Counted from the stretch's first letter, positions 16,241 to 25,288 are shown. The stretch is 64,000 nucleotides of DNA from Sphingobacterium psychroaquaticum (GCF_900177625.1 NZ_FXAU01000001.1:172326-236325), one strand, 5' to 3'. Numbers and translations: made by a program. Notes: a model not told the origin generated them from the sequence alone.

Positions 16241-16369
16241 CAATAAAAGGTTGATAATCTTGCCAACTGCTCAACACATCAGCTAAAAGCAAGATAGCGA
16301 ACAGGTTAAATATCTTAATTATTAAGGTATTCGCAATTACACCTTTAAACTGGACAAAATTAGTTTATC

Positions 16370-17689
16370 ATGTTATTAGATCGTTCTGAACGAAACTTCC
16401 CAAGAGTTATTATTATTGGCGGCGGCTTTGGTGGTGTAGAAGCCGCACGACAATTTAAGGATAAAGAGGTGGAAGTGTTGCTTATTGACCGCAACAACTT
16501 CCACACTTTTCAACCCCTAATGTATCAAGTAGCCACAGGAACACTTGCCGCCGATGCCATATCCTTTCCTTTGCGCAAGATGTTCAAGGCGCAAGACAAT
16601 TTCCGCTTTCGTATGGCCGAGGTACAAAAAATTGACCAAGCGAACAAAATCGTAAAAACATCAGTCGGCGACTATGATTACGACTATTTGATCTTGGCAA
16701 CTGGCGCAACCTCAAACTTCTTTGGCAACCAAGGTATAGCCAAGTATGCTTTGCCAATGAAAAGTATTAAAGAGGCATTGAATATACGCAGTTATGTCCT
16801 TCAAAACCTCGAAGAGGCCGTTCTTCATGAAAGCCACCACGAACGTGAGAGGTACTTAAACTTTGTCGTTGTTGGCGGTGGCCCAACGGGTGTAGAACTT
16901 TCCGGTGCTATAGCTGAAATCCAACTTCACATTTTGAAAAAAGATTATCCGGAACTTGCGCCACATGAAATGAAGGTATACCTGATTGAGGGAACAGGAA
17001 AAATTTTGGGGGCTCTATCCGAAAAATCATCACAAAATGCAGAACGCTACCTGAAAGAATTGGGCGTTCAAATCATGTTGAATACACAGGTTACCGATTA
17101 TGATGGCAATACGATCAGCTTCTCCGATGGACAGACGATCGCGACGAAAACGGTTATTTGGGGCGCTGGTGTTATGGGGCAATTCCCAGAAGGAATCTCT
17201 CCAGAAATTGTACAGCGTGGAAACCGCATCCAAACGGATGGTCAATGTCGCGTAGAAAATATGGAGGCGGTATATGCCATTGGTGACGTTGCGGCCATGA
17301 TAACAGAAAATACACCGCGAGGACTACCTGGGGTTGCTCCAGCGGCACAACAACAAGGCGCTTATGTTGCGAAACACATTCTAGCACGCATGAATGACCA
17401 GAGTATTGCCGACTTCAAATACTTTGATAAAGGATCGATGGCGACCGTAGGTCGTAACCGCGCTGTAGTTGACATGGGCAATTTCCATATGAAAGGCTTT
17501 TTAGCATGGTTAACATGGATGTTTGTCCATTTAGTTTCTATCTTTGGATTTAGAAATAAGTTAGTAACTTTTGTAAACTGGAGTATTAAATTTTTCACTA
17601 AAAACAGTGGTATTCGTTTGATTATTGACAAATACCAACGGCCAGCACCTGCAAAAGCAAAAGAAGAGAAAGAATTCGAATTTCATTAA
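16370..17689 (+). CDS. ndh: Type II NADH dehydrogenase (NDH-2)
   Basis: 439 residues. A peripheral membrane flavoprotein that oxidises NADH and reduces menaquinone without pumping protons. The FAD motif IIIGGGFGGVEAARQF is at 14-29, followed by NNFHTFQPLMYQVATG. The NADH fold VVVGGGPTGVELSGA is near 166-180. The second FAD contact AIGDVA is near 304, followed by APAAQQQGAYVAKHI. The C-terminus has a hydrophobic segment (GFLAWLTWMFVHLVSIFGF, about 371-389) that should attach the protein to the membrane. It stops 7 bp before the PolX-like gene. Confidence 0.94.
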   Translation: MLLDRSERNFPRVIIIGGGFGGVEAARQFKDKEVEVLLIDRNNFHTFQPLMYQVATGTLAADAISFPLRKMFKAQDNFRFRMAEVQKIDQANKIVKTSVGDYDYDYLILATGATSNFFGNQGIAKYALPMKSIKEALNIRSYVLQNLEEAVLHESHHERERYLNFVVVGGGPTGVELSGAIAEIQLHILKKDYPELAPHEMKVYLIEGTGKILGALSEKSSQNAERYLKELGVQIMLNTQVTDYDGNTISFSDGQTIATKTVIWGAGVMGQFPEGISPEIVQRGNRIQTDGQCRVENMEAVYAIGDVAAMITENTPRGLPGVAPAAQQQGAYVAKHILARMNDQSIADFKYFDKGSMATVGRNRAVVDMGNFHMKGFLAWLTWMFVHLVSIFGFRNKLVTFVNWSIKFFTKNSGIRLIIDKYQRPAPAKAKEEKEFEFH

Positions 17690-17696
17690 AAAAGAT

Positions 17697-19370
17697 ATGG
17701 ATAACAAAGTCATAGCAAAAGCCTTTAAACTAAGTAGCCAACTGATGGAGCTACACAATGAAAACCCGTTTAGGACCAAAGCTATGGCTTCCGCATCCTT
17801 TAAGATAGATAAACTACCTTTTCCTGCTGCTACGGCATCATTTGAAGAATTAAGTGAACAGCCAGGAATCGGCAAAGGGACGGCGGAACGAATCCAAGCA
17901 TTTGTACAAACCGGGACTTTCCCGGAGCTGCAACAGCTAATCGACAAAACTCCAGCAGGGGTACGCGATATGTTAAGCATCAAAGGCCTGGGGCCAAAAA
18001 AAGTACAAGTTATTTGGCAGGATTTAGAAATCGAATCTGTTGGTGAACTACTCTATGCGGTCAATGAAAATCGACTGATTGAGGCAAAAGGTTTTGGTTT
18101 AAAAACGCAGGAAGACATTAAGAAATCCATTGAATTTGCCAATGCAAACCAAGGTTTGTTTTTATATGCTAAAGTAGCGCGTCAGGCAGCTGCGTTCTTG
18201 TCGATATTAACGACAAATTTCCCGAGCGAACAGCATGCTATTACCGGAGATTTCAGAAGAAAGGCTGAGATAATTGCTCAGCTTGAATTTCTAACAACCA
18301 GCTCCCTCATCGATCTTGCAGATCAGCTACAGCAACTCGAAGAATACACCGTTGTACCTTCGGAGGAGGGCTTTTTACTTTACACAGATCCCGTAGGCCT
18401 GCATTACAAGATCATCGCAACAACACATGCTTCCTTTGCTTTAGACTTCCTCAAAACAACAGGCAGTGAGGCGCATATACAGCAGCTACTATCGCTAGCT
18501 TCGCCACTCCCAGCCTTGGAAAATGAATCTGCAATCTACAGCGCCCTAGGTCTAGATTATATAGAACCAGAATTACGTGAAGGTGGAGCAGAGATAAAAT
18601 GGGCTAAGGAAGGAAAACTCCCTACACTGATTACATTTGAGGACCTCAAGGGTACGGTGCATAACCACTCGACATACAGTGATGGGGTACACACGCTAGC
18701 ACAAATGGCCTCCTACTGTAAAGAAGAACTAAAGCTTGAATATCTCGGAATATGTGACCACTCCAGGACAGCGGTGTATGCCAATGGTTTATCCATTGAA
18801 CGGCTTGCCGAACAATGGAAGGAGATCGATCAGCTCAACCAATCGCTAGCACCTTTCCGTATTTTTAAGGGCATAGAGTCGGACATCCTATCTGACGGTT
18901 CGCTGGATTATCCAAAAGAAATATTAAGGCAATTTGATTTTGTGGTGGCTTCGGTACACAGCAATCTAAAAATGGACGAAGAGAAATCAACGGAACGATT
19001 GTTAAAAGCAATTGAAAATCCCTATACCACCATCTTAGGTCACCCTACAGGTCGTTTACTCCTCAGCAGAAGTGGTTACCCGCTGGATTTCAAAAAAATT
19101 ATTGACGCTTGTGCCGCTAATAAGGTGGTAATCGAGATCAATGCCAATCCGCTGCGCCTTGACCTAGACTGGCGTTGGCATCAGTACGCACTTGAAAAAG
19201 GTGTGATTCTTTCCATAAATCCAGACGCACACCGTACGGAAGGTCTTCTGGATATGCACTACGGCATCAACGTTGCGCGTAAAGGTGGTTTAACGGCTGA
19301 TAAATGTTTGAATGCGTTTACGCTGGATCAGATCGAAACATATTTTAAAACTAGAAAAGGCACTATATAG
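17697..19370 (+). CDS. PolX-like protein: degenerate polymerase X palm with intact PHP domain
   Basis: 557 residues. HhH/8-kDa regions come first (EQPGIGKGTAERI near 55-67, IKGLGPKKVQVIW near 95-107), then a palm-like domain and a C-terminal PHP domain. The PHP metal motifs are complete: HNHSTYSDG (322-330), ICDHS, GIESDILSDGSLDY, VVASVHS, LGHPTGR and INPDAHR. In the palm, the Asp pair expected after the GSxRR-like GDFRR motif is Gln195 and Glu197, and the third Asp (VDLR in PolX) is Gly234. The polymerase is therefore probably inactive, while PHP nuclease activity may remain. ATG 17697 is chosen because a longer in-frame form would lie inside ndh. Confidence 0.88.
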   Translation: MDNKVIAKAFKLSSQLMELHNENPFRTKAMASASFKIDKLPFPAATASFEELSEQPGIGKGTAERIQAFVQTGTFPELQQLIDKTPAGVRDMLSIKGLGPKKVQVIWQDLEIESVGELLYAVNENRLIEAKGFGLKTQEDIKKSIEFANANQGLFLYAKVARQAAAFLSILTTNFPSEQHAITGDFRRKAEIIAQLEFLTTSSLIDLADQLQQLEEYTVVPSEEGFLLYTDPVGLHYKIIATTHASFALDFLKTTGSEAHIQQLLSLASPLPALENESAIYSALGLDYIEPELREGGAEIKWAKEGKLPTLITFEDLKGTVHNHSTYSDGVHTLAQMASYCKEELKLEYLGICDHSRTAVYANGLSIERLAEQWKEIDQLNQSLAPFRIFKGIESDILSDGSLDYPKEILRQFDFVVASVHSNLKMDEEKSTERLLKAIENPYTTILGHPTGRLLLSRSGYPLDFKKIIDACAANKVVIEINANPLRLDLDWRWHQYALEKGVILSINPDAHRTEGLLDMHYGINVARKGGLTADKCLNAFTLDQIETYFKTRKGTI

Positions 19371-19378
19371 TGCCTTTT
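19355..19378 (+). terminator. Terminator of the ndh-polX-like unit
   Basis: The 12-bp inverted repeat AAAAGGCACTAT/ATAGTGCCTTTT includes the PolX-like stop codon and is followed by more T residues. Confidence 0.88.
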
Positions 19379-19389
19379 TTAGTTATTTT

Positions 19390-19445
19390 CTTGATGAGGA
19401 TTTTTCTTACTTTTTTCTTGATAAAAAAGTAAACAAAAAATCAAG
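19390..19445 (+). repeat. Hairpin element B with loop-tail complementarity (possible pseudoknot)
   Basis: TTACTTTTTT (19407-19416) and AAAAAAGTAA (19423-19432) form a 10-bp stem around the loop CTTGAT (19417-19422). Seven bases later ATCAAG (19440-19445) is the exact complement of that loop, so an H-type pseudoknot can form. A further CTTGAT lies at 19390-19395. The rest of the 190-bp gap to 19561 holds no gene and ends in degenerate ACGAACTAC-type repeats. Confidence 0.6.
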
Positions 19446-19561
19446 GCTGCATTCCTTATGCTGGCTTCTATCGTCCTTCGCTAAATTATCCAAAACTCAT
19501 TTCGTTCAAACAAGACTTCCTACAATCTACGAACTACACGCTCCCAACTACGAACTACCCT

Positions 19562-20368
19562 CTACTTCTTATAATACTTGCGTGCCTCAGGCAATAAGCG
19601 CTGAATATCAGTAATACGACGAGCATCACTTGGGTGCGTACTTAAAAACTCAGGTTGCCCGCTAGCCGCTTTTGCAGATGCCATACGCTCCCAAAAGCCA
19701 ACTGCCGTTTCCGGATTGTAGCCTGCCATCGCCATAAAGATCAGTCCTAATTTATCCGCTTCAGACTCATTGCTTCGTGAATATTTAAGCATAGCCAACT
19801 GCCCACCTATGCCGTAGGCATTATTTACTAAACCTTGAACAATAGAACTTTTTCCTGCCGTTGCTACGCCCAGTACCTGTGCACCAATTTGCATCGCATA
19901 CTGATTAGACATCTGCTCCATGGAATGGCGTGCAATAGCGTGCGCAATCTCATGCCCCATCACCGTCGCCAGTCCCGCTTCATTCGCCGTAAAAGGTAAA
20001 ATACCCGTATAAACGGCTACTTTCCCCCCCGGCATACACCACGCATTTACATCTGGGCTTTCAATCAAATTAAACTCCCAAGTAAAGTTATACTGTGAAG
20101 CCATACCTTGCGAAGTCAAATATTTATTTACCGCAGCAGCGATATTATTACCCACTTTTTTAACCAATGCAGCATTAGAGGTACCTGTTATTACCTTCGT
20201 TTTCGGTGAACCTAAAAACTCTTTATACGCCGTGGTTGCCTGTTCTTGAATCTGATCATCACTAACCAAAGCCAATTGCTTGCGTCCCGATAGGGGCACG
20301 GTAGAACAGGATGCAATGGTCAAACCCAGTAAAGCCATTGCGGTATATTTCATCGTAAATATTTTCAT
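19562..20368 (-). CDS. M48-family zinc metalloprotease lipoprotein (BepA/LoiP-like)
   Basis: 268 residues. The lipoprotein signal ends in TIASC, so the mature protein is probably anchored to a periplasmic membrane face. The gluzincin motif HEIAH is near residue 129 and the third ligand lies in NESEADKLG near 195. SGRKQLALVSDDQ after the signal and the C-terminal LSTHPSDARRI are standard for the family, which degrades misfolded outer-membrane proteins. The start at 20368 (MKIFTMKY) puts the signal peptide at the N-terminus; a 20-residue upstream extension lacks signal features. Confidence 0.92.
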   Translation of the reverse strand: MKIFTMKYTAMALLGLTIASCSTVPLSGRKQLALVSDDQIQEQATTAYKEFLGSPKTKVITGTSNAALVKKVGNNIAAAVNKYLTSQGMASQYNFTWEFNLIESPDVNAWCMPGGKVAVYTGILPFTANEAGLATVMGHEIAHAIARHSMEQMSNQYAMQIGAQVLGVATAGKSSIVQGLVNNAYGIGGQLAMLKYSRSNESEADKLGLIFMAMAGYNPETAVGFWERMASAKAASGQPEFLSTHPSDARRITDIQRLLPEARKYYKK

Positions 20369-20475
20369 CTCTTTCGTACTATTATTCTGCCTGAACAGGT
20401 TTCTAAAACGCGTATAACAATACCCCATCTAGACACCTTCTTATATTAGCGTTGTAATCGACACAAATCTTGTGC

Positions 20476-21129
20476 CTAAACATCACGTTTTTGTTTCCTA
20501 AACAAATAAATCTTAGACTCATGCCCTTTGAGCAATCGTTCTATATTCTTTTGGTGCGTGACCAAGATCAAAGCGCATATAGCAATACCATACAAAAGCA
20601 CCGCAGGAACGGTCGTATGAAAAACAAAGGCAATACTGAATGGGAACGTAAATCCGGCTAAAATTGAACTCAAAGACACATAATGGGTGACCAGAAGTGT
20701 AATGAGAAAAACAGTTACACAGCATAAAGCAGCCTCCGGATGGATAGCAATCACCATCCCGAAAAGTGTTGCAACGCCTTTCCCTCCCCTAAATCCGGCA
20801 AAAAGGGGAAATAAATGTCCCAGCACCGCAATTACTCCTAACGCCAATTGAAAATTAACAAACTGTGAAGAGCTGGGAATTCCAACAATCGTAGAATCCA
20901 ACAAGTATGGTAAATTTGTTGCTGTCCATCCTTTAAGGATATCAACAAACATAACAATAGATCCAGCTTTTTTGCCTAGAACTCTAAATGTGTTGGTTGC
21001 TCCGGCATTTCCACTTCCATACTCCCGTACATCCACGCCGTAGAAAGCCCCTCCAAACCACACTGCTGAGGGAATGGAGCCAAACAAATACGCCAGTATC
21101 ACAATCCCTACTAAATAAACTGAAATCAT
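20476..21129 (-). CDS. plsY: Acyl-phosphate glycerol-3-phosphate acyltransferase PlsY
   Basis: 217 residues. An integral membrane enzyme that makes lysophosphatidic acid from acyl-phosphate. It has the N-terminal GSIPSAVW motif, the signature YGSGNAGATNTFRVLG near 37-52, and FRGGKGVATLFG near 113-124 (the second conserved loop), with five or so TM helices. It lies about 120 bp downstream of nadC on the same strand. The intervening sequence holds no recognisable promoter. Confidence 0.95.
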   Translation of the reverse strand: MISVYLVGIVILAYLFGSIPSAVWFGGAFYGVDVREYGSGNAGATNTFRVLGKKAGSIVMFVDILKGWTATNLPYLLDSTIVGIPSSSQFVNFQLALGVIAVLGHLFPLFAGFRGGKGVATLFGMVIAIHPEAALCCVTVFLITLLVTHYVSLSSILAGFTFPFSIAFVFHTTVPAVLLYGIAICALILVTHQKNIERLLKGHESKIYLFRKQKRDV

Positions 21130-21250
21130 ATATTATTTAAGCTTCCTAAACAGCGATAAAACTAAAACATCTATACCCAACATAAAGGCTATCAAGAAAT
21201 AGTTTACCGGTGTCTCTCCTTACGAGATAAACGTTATTTAGGAAATATAA

Positions 21251-22105
21251 TTAAATTAATTTTGCCTTTAAACTTAAATCCAAACTTTTTACAGAATGGG
21301 TTAAAGCACCTACCGAAATATAATCCACGCCTGCCAGTGCGTAATCACGTATCGTATCCAATGTAATGCCGCCTGATGCTTCCGTTACCAAACGACCATC
21401 GACCAACGCTACCGCGTCAGCCACCTGATTTGGCGTAAAATTATCCAGCATCACACGATCTACTTTTGTATTTGATAGTACTTCACGAAGTTCCTCCATA
21501 TTACGGACCTCTATCTCAATCGGAATCGTTAATGCTTTCTCCTCTTTATATGCCTGTGCTCTTTGCAATGCTTTTGTAATTCCACCAGCATAGTCGACAT
21601 GGTTATCCTTGATGAGGATCATGTCATACAAGCCAAACCGATGGTTTTCACCACCACCAATTTTAACGGCTTCTTTTTCCAGAAAGCGCAACAATGGTGT
21701 TGTCTTACGGGTATCCAAAACTTTGGTCTTTGTTCCAGCCAATTTTTCAGCATATAGCGCCGTGCGCGTCGCTATGCCAGACATGCGTTGCATCACATTC
21801 AAAACCAAACGCTCGGCTTTAAGTATACTGTGTATACTTCCGTGAACATAAAAAGCAATAGCGCCAAACACCACATGATCACCATCTTTGTGACGAAGAT
21901 CCAACACAAGATCAGGATCTATCGTATTAAAGATAGCACGTGCAACTTCCACGCCTGCCAAGATTCCCTCGTCTTTAACGAGCAACTGCGCCTCTCCAAT
22001 AGCTGTGGGATCGATCGTTGACAGCGAAGTATGATCTCCTTCTCTGACATCTTCTTCCAGTGCTAATGCTACAAACTTCCTCAGTTTATCAATCTCAACC
22101 GCCAT
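21251..22105 (-). CDS. nadC: Nicotinate-nucleotide pyrophosphorylase (quinolinate PRTase)
   Basis: 284 residues. It converts quinolinate and PRPP to nicotinate mononucleotide in de novo NAD synthesis. The diagnostic motifs are EGDHTS near 21, VLNVMQRMSGIAT near 100, DTRKTTPLLRFLEKEAVKIGG near 130-150 and EASGGITLDTI near 243. Length and start (MAVEIDKL) are standard. The DUF4783 gene lies 81 bp upstream on the same strand. Confidence 0.96.
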   Translation of the reverse strand: MAVEIDKLRKFVALALEEDVREGDHTSLSTIDPTAIGEAQLLVKDEGILAGVEVARAIFNTIDPDLVLDLRHKDGDHVVFGAIAFYVHGSIHSILKAERLVLNVMQRMSGIATRTALYAEKLAGTKTKVLDTRKTTPLLRFLEKEAVKIGGGENHRFGLYDMILIKDNHVDYAGGITKALQRAQAYKEEKALTIPIEIEVRNMEELREVLSNTKVDRVMLDNFTPNQVADAVALVDGRLVTEASGGITLDTIRDYALAGVDYISVGALTHSVKSLDLSLKAKLI

Positions 22106-22186
22106 CTTTTATGTGTTAATTTAAGCGAAGATGGAGAAAAAAAATTTTATAATAAAATCGTAGGTTAATTTTTGTGTGTTCACGAT

Positions 22187-22582
22187 TTACTCAATCCGCA
22201 GCTCTGATACCTTAAATTCGTTGTTAGATTCCACCAGTTTTACAAAAACACGATACGTCGAACTACTTGTGCGCAAGGAGAACACGACAAAAGAATTAGC
22301 CGAACTTTTAGCCCGTTGCAATTCCTTTAATTGAGACACTTTATTCGAACGAAAAAAATCATCTAACAACAACTCCGCCTGAAACCGTGTATATACACGC
22401 TCGTCTCGCTTGATGGACAAGGAGACACTATTCATAAACGTTGCACTTATTCCTTTTGACGTTCCTGTTTTCAGGGCGGAGGAGATGGAATTCACGACGT
22501 CATCAAAAGGATTTTTAGCACTGGCAGACAAACTAGTCAACGAAACCAGCACCAAAAGAACAACACACTTTACAACTTTCAT
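22187..22582 (-). CDS. DUF4783 secreted protein
   Basis: 131 residues. The signal peptide ends near LSASAK and the rest forms one small alpha+beta domain: FDDVVNSISSALKTG, then ELLLDDFFRSNK, then strands FVVFSLRTSSSTYRVFV and FKVSELRIE. The fold resembles NTF2/SnoaL-like domains. DUF4783 proteins are common in Bacteroidota and have no assigned function. The gene sits directly upstream of nadC in a conserved-looking arrangement. Confidence 0.8.
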   Translation of the reverse strand: MKVVKCVVLLVLVSLTSLSASAKNPFDDVVNSISSALKTGTSKGISATFMNSVSLSIKRDERVYTRFQAELLLDDFFRSNKVSQLKELQRAKSSANSFVVFSLRTSSSTYRVFVKLVESNNEFKVSELRIE

Positions 22583-22691
22583 TTACAATTTAATTTTTTA
22601 ATCTAACTCACCATAGCCTATCCGCATCATATCGTTTATATGTGCGAAAACTATGCCAAGTGCTCGCTGTTTTCTCAAATAAGTAGTGAGC

Positions 22692-22699
22692 CAAATCTA
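22692..22699 (-). promoter_or_regulatory. -7 box upstream of the DUF4783 gene
   Basis: Minus-strand TAGATTTG fits TAnnTTTG. The -33 region is a T/A tract without a clear TTG. The predicted leader is about 105 nt. Confidence 0.4.
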
Positions 22700-22802
22700 C
22701 ATTATTTTTTTTATAAAAAAAGAGACTAGGATACACGGCCTTACCAACACATCCATTCACCTCGAATAAAGCATTTTGTTTACCAGAACTACATATACGA
22801 TA

Positions 22803-22833
22803 TTGCAAAAAAAACTAAATTTAGTTAAGTTTG
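22803..22833 (+). promoter_or_regulatory. gpmI promoter
   Basis: TTG (22803-22805) and TAAGTTTG (22826-22833) are separated by exactly 20 bp, the Bacteroidota optimum. The box ends 3 bp before the GTG start codon at 22837, so the transcript should be leaderless. Confidence 0.65.
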
Positions 22834-22836
22834 TGT

Positions 22837-24372
22837 GTGCATAACTCAGACAACAAAAAAGTAGCCCTCCTAATCTTAGATGGTTTAGGATATGGCAAAG
22901 ACGATAGTTCAAATGCAGTAAAAGCTGCCGATACCCCATTTTTAGATTATTTATTATCGACCTACCCAAACTCTACCCTAGCCGCTTCTGGAGAAGATGT
23001 CGGCCTTCCGGCCGGACAAATGGGTAACTCCGAAGTTGGGCATATGAACCTCGGTGCGGGACGGATCGTATATCAAGAATTAGGACGCATTAATAAAGCG
23101 GCTAAAGCGGGTGAATTTGATAGCAATGCAGTGATACAGGACGCATTTAACTATGCAAAAGCAAACGGTAAAAATGTACACTTTATCGGACTCTTGTCTG
23201 ATGGTGGTGTTCATGCGCATATCGATCACTTAAAAGCGTTATGCGATGCTACAAAAAAGGCGAACCTTGGCGACAACCAAGTATTCATTCATGCTTTTAT
23301 GGATGGTCGCGATACAGACCCTAACGGTGGCTTGGGTTACATCGAGCAATTAGAGCAACATTTACAAAATTCTAATGGCAAAATCGCTAGTGCCATCGGT
23401 CGCTACTATGCGATGGATCGCGATAACAGATGGGAACGTGTAAAGGAAACATACGATCTATTGACCCAAGGCATCGGAACTCCTTCAACTGATTTGAAAA
23501 AATCAATACAAGCATCATACGATCAAGGCATTACAGATGAGTTCATCAAACCTATTGTAATGACGGATGCAAGCGGTGAACCATTAACACGTATCCAACC
23601 TGGCGATGTAGTCTTCTGCTACAATTTCCGAACAGATCGTGGTCGTGAAATTACAATTGCATTAACACAACAAGCGTTTCCGGCGCAGGATATGAAACCG
23701 TTGGATCTCTACTATGTTACGATGACGGGGTATGATGATACGTTCAAGAACGTACACGTGGTTTTCCAAAAAGATAATTTGACCAATACCTTAGGTGAGG
23801 TTCTAAGTGCACAAGGAAAAACACAGGTTCGCATTGCGGAAACAGAAAAATATCCGCATGTAACCTTCTTCTTCTCTGGCGGTCAAGAAGCGGCATTTGC
23901 TGGAGAAAACAGATTGTTGGTACCTTCTCCAAAAGTTGCTACATATGATCTACAACCAGAGATGAGTGCACAGGGTATCACCGATGCCATCTGCCAAGAT
24001 ATGGAAAGCAATGCTCCAGATTTCATTTGCTTAAACTTTGCAAACCCAGATATGGTAGGACACACCGGTGTATTTGAGGCTGTTGTGAAAGCTGTAGAAA
24101 CAGTAGATCGTTGCACGAAAAAAGTGGTAGACACAGGTCTCGCGCTTGGCTATTCATTTATTATTATTGCCGACCATGGAAATTCAGAGTTCATGCTGAA
24201 TGAAGATGGCTCGCCAAATACAGCACACACCACAAACTTGGTACCTTGTATTTTGATCGACAACCACTTTAATCATATTAAAGATGGAAAGCTAGGCGAT
24301 ATTGCCCCTACAGTTCTTACTTTGTTGGGCTTACCGATTCCGGCAGAAATGACAGGGAATGTATTGGTATAA
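22837..24372 (+). CDS. gpmI: 2,3-bisphosphoglycerate-independent phosphoglycerate mutase
   Basis: 511 residues. It converts 3-phosphoglycerate to 2-phosphoglycerate with two Mn ions. The N-terminal metal site is LILDGLGYG (most homologues have DGWG), and the phospho-Ser is in GQMGNSEVGHMNLGAGR near 60-76. HAFMDGRDTDP is near 150, FRTDRGRE near 265, and IIIADHGNSE near 440. No ATG is available; GTG at 22837 is chosen because TTG 22831 lies within the -7 box. The end overlaps the next gene by 14 bp. Confidence 0.95.
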   Translation: MHNSDNKKVALLILDGLGYGKDDSSNAVKAADTPFLDYLLSTYPNSTLAASGEDVGLPAGQMGNSEVGHMNLGAGRIVYQELGRINKAAKAGEFDSNAVIQDAFNYAKANGKNVHFIGLLSDGGVHAHIDHLKALCDATKKANLGDNQVFIHAFMDGRDTDPNGGLGYIEQLEQHLQNSNGKIASAIGRYYAMDRDNRWERVKETYDLLTQGIGTPSTDLKKSIQASYDQGITDEFIKPIVMTDASGEPLTRIQPGDVVFCYNFRTDRGREITIALTQQAFPAQDMKPLDLYYVTMTGYDDTFKNVHVVFQKDNLTNTLGEVLSAQGKTQVRIAETEKYPHVTFFFSGGQEAAFAGENRLLVPSPKVATYDLQPEMSAQGITDAICQDMESNAPDFICLNFANPDMVGHTGVFEAVVKAVETVDRCTKKVVDTGLALGYSFIIIADHGNSEFMLNEDGSPNTAHTTNLVPCILIDNHFNHIKDGKLGDIAPTVLTLLGLPIPAEMTGNVLV

Positions 24373-24922
24373 ACGACCCTATAAAATAGGTAAAGCAGCC
24401 ATGGTTATTACCATGGCCGCTTTAGTATTCGCCTGTTCGGAGCAGACCGCACAAGTGGAGCATTTTGCAAGCAAACAGCTGGATATACCGGCATTTTTTA
24501 CGACAGAGATAGCTCGTTTATCGGCGGAGAAACCCGAAGTCATTAAAACGGTTAAAAAGGATAGTATTGCGGAAACAAAAGATATTAAGATTGATAATTG
24601 GGAAAATGAATTAGCAAGCTTTCTTACCGTGGACATCAACAAACCGGCTTATGCGGGATACCTAAAGAAAGACAGTGTTGATCGACGGGTCACCTACCAT
24701 TCCACAAACCCAAAATTGGATCTTAAGCTCGTAGAAATAACCTATAACGATAAAGGACAACCTATTACCTTTCGAATAGACCGAAATATAGATAATCTTT
24801 TATACGATACAGAGGAAACGCTGCACTACCAGAAAGATGTTGGCTATCAACTTGAGAAAAGACAACATGTCCTTCTCTTGGGAGATAAGTATTACCATAT
24901 TTCAGGTAAAATAAAACAGTAA
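24359..24922 (+). CDS. Lipoprotein of unknown function, coupled to gpmI
   Basis: 187 residues. A basic N-terminus, a hydrophobic stretch and the lipobox LVFAC (Cys at about 23) predict a lipoprotein. The mature part has an alternating charged, beta-rich pattern (SVDRRVTYHSTNPKLDLKLV, then LDLKLVEITYNDKGQPITF), resembling small secreted beta proteins, but I do not recognise the family. The ATG at 24359 overlaps the end of gpmI by 14 bp; an ATG at 24401 would keep the signal sequence. It is followed by a terminator. Confidence 0.8.
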   Translation: MYWYKRPYKIGKAAMVITMAALVFACSEQTAQVEHFASKQLDIPAFFTTEIARLSAEKPEVIKTVKKDSIAETKDIKIDNWENELASFLTVDINKPAYAGYLKKDSVDRRVTYHSTNPKLDLKLVEITYNDKGQPITFRIDRNIDNLLYDTEETLHYQKDVGYQLEKRQHVLLLGDKYYHISGKIKQ

Positions 24923-24953
24923 GAACGTCGAAAAAGAGGGCGTTCTTCTTTTT
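24921..24953 (+). terminator. Terminator after the gpmI-lipoprotein unit
   Basis: AAGAACG (24921-24927) pairs with CGTTCTT (24941-24947), followed by CTTTTT. The stem starts inside the stop codon. Confidence 0.75.
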
Positions 24954-25288
24954 AATCCAGAGAAATGAAGCAATGACTATCTTGTATGACGCATGATTGG
25001 TTTTAAATACGCTATACAAGATAGTCATAACTTTCCCAAAGCTAGGAATCATCGTACAGACTTTACCTCGGCGCCATTCATCTCCTCTTCCTCCGAATGA
25101 CAACCAATCTGCTCAAACAAATCGCAGCGAGGTCGCTCCTCCTGTTTAGTTTTTCATTTCTCAGAACAAAACACCGGCTTATACGTTCTCTAACCAGAGA
25201 GGTTACGTCTCTTTCTTATTGAATCATAATATTATTTGTAATCTTTCCAAATTAATCATTATGCATGCATAGTATTGATTAGTATAAT
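24954..25288. other. Gene-free stretch with a perfect 15-bp inverted repeat
   Basis: No credible gene is present. ATGACTATCTTGTAT (24973-24987) is exactly inverted at 25014-25028 with a 26-nt loop. Downstream are small hairpins such as AGAGAGGTTACGTCTCT near 25195-25213. The stretch could encode a small RNA, a decayed mobile element or a regulatory target; the sequence does not decide. Confidence 0.45.
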
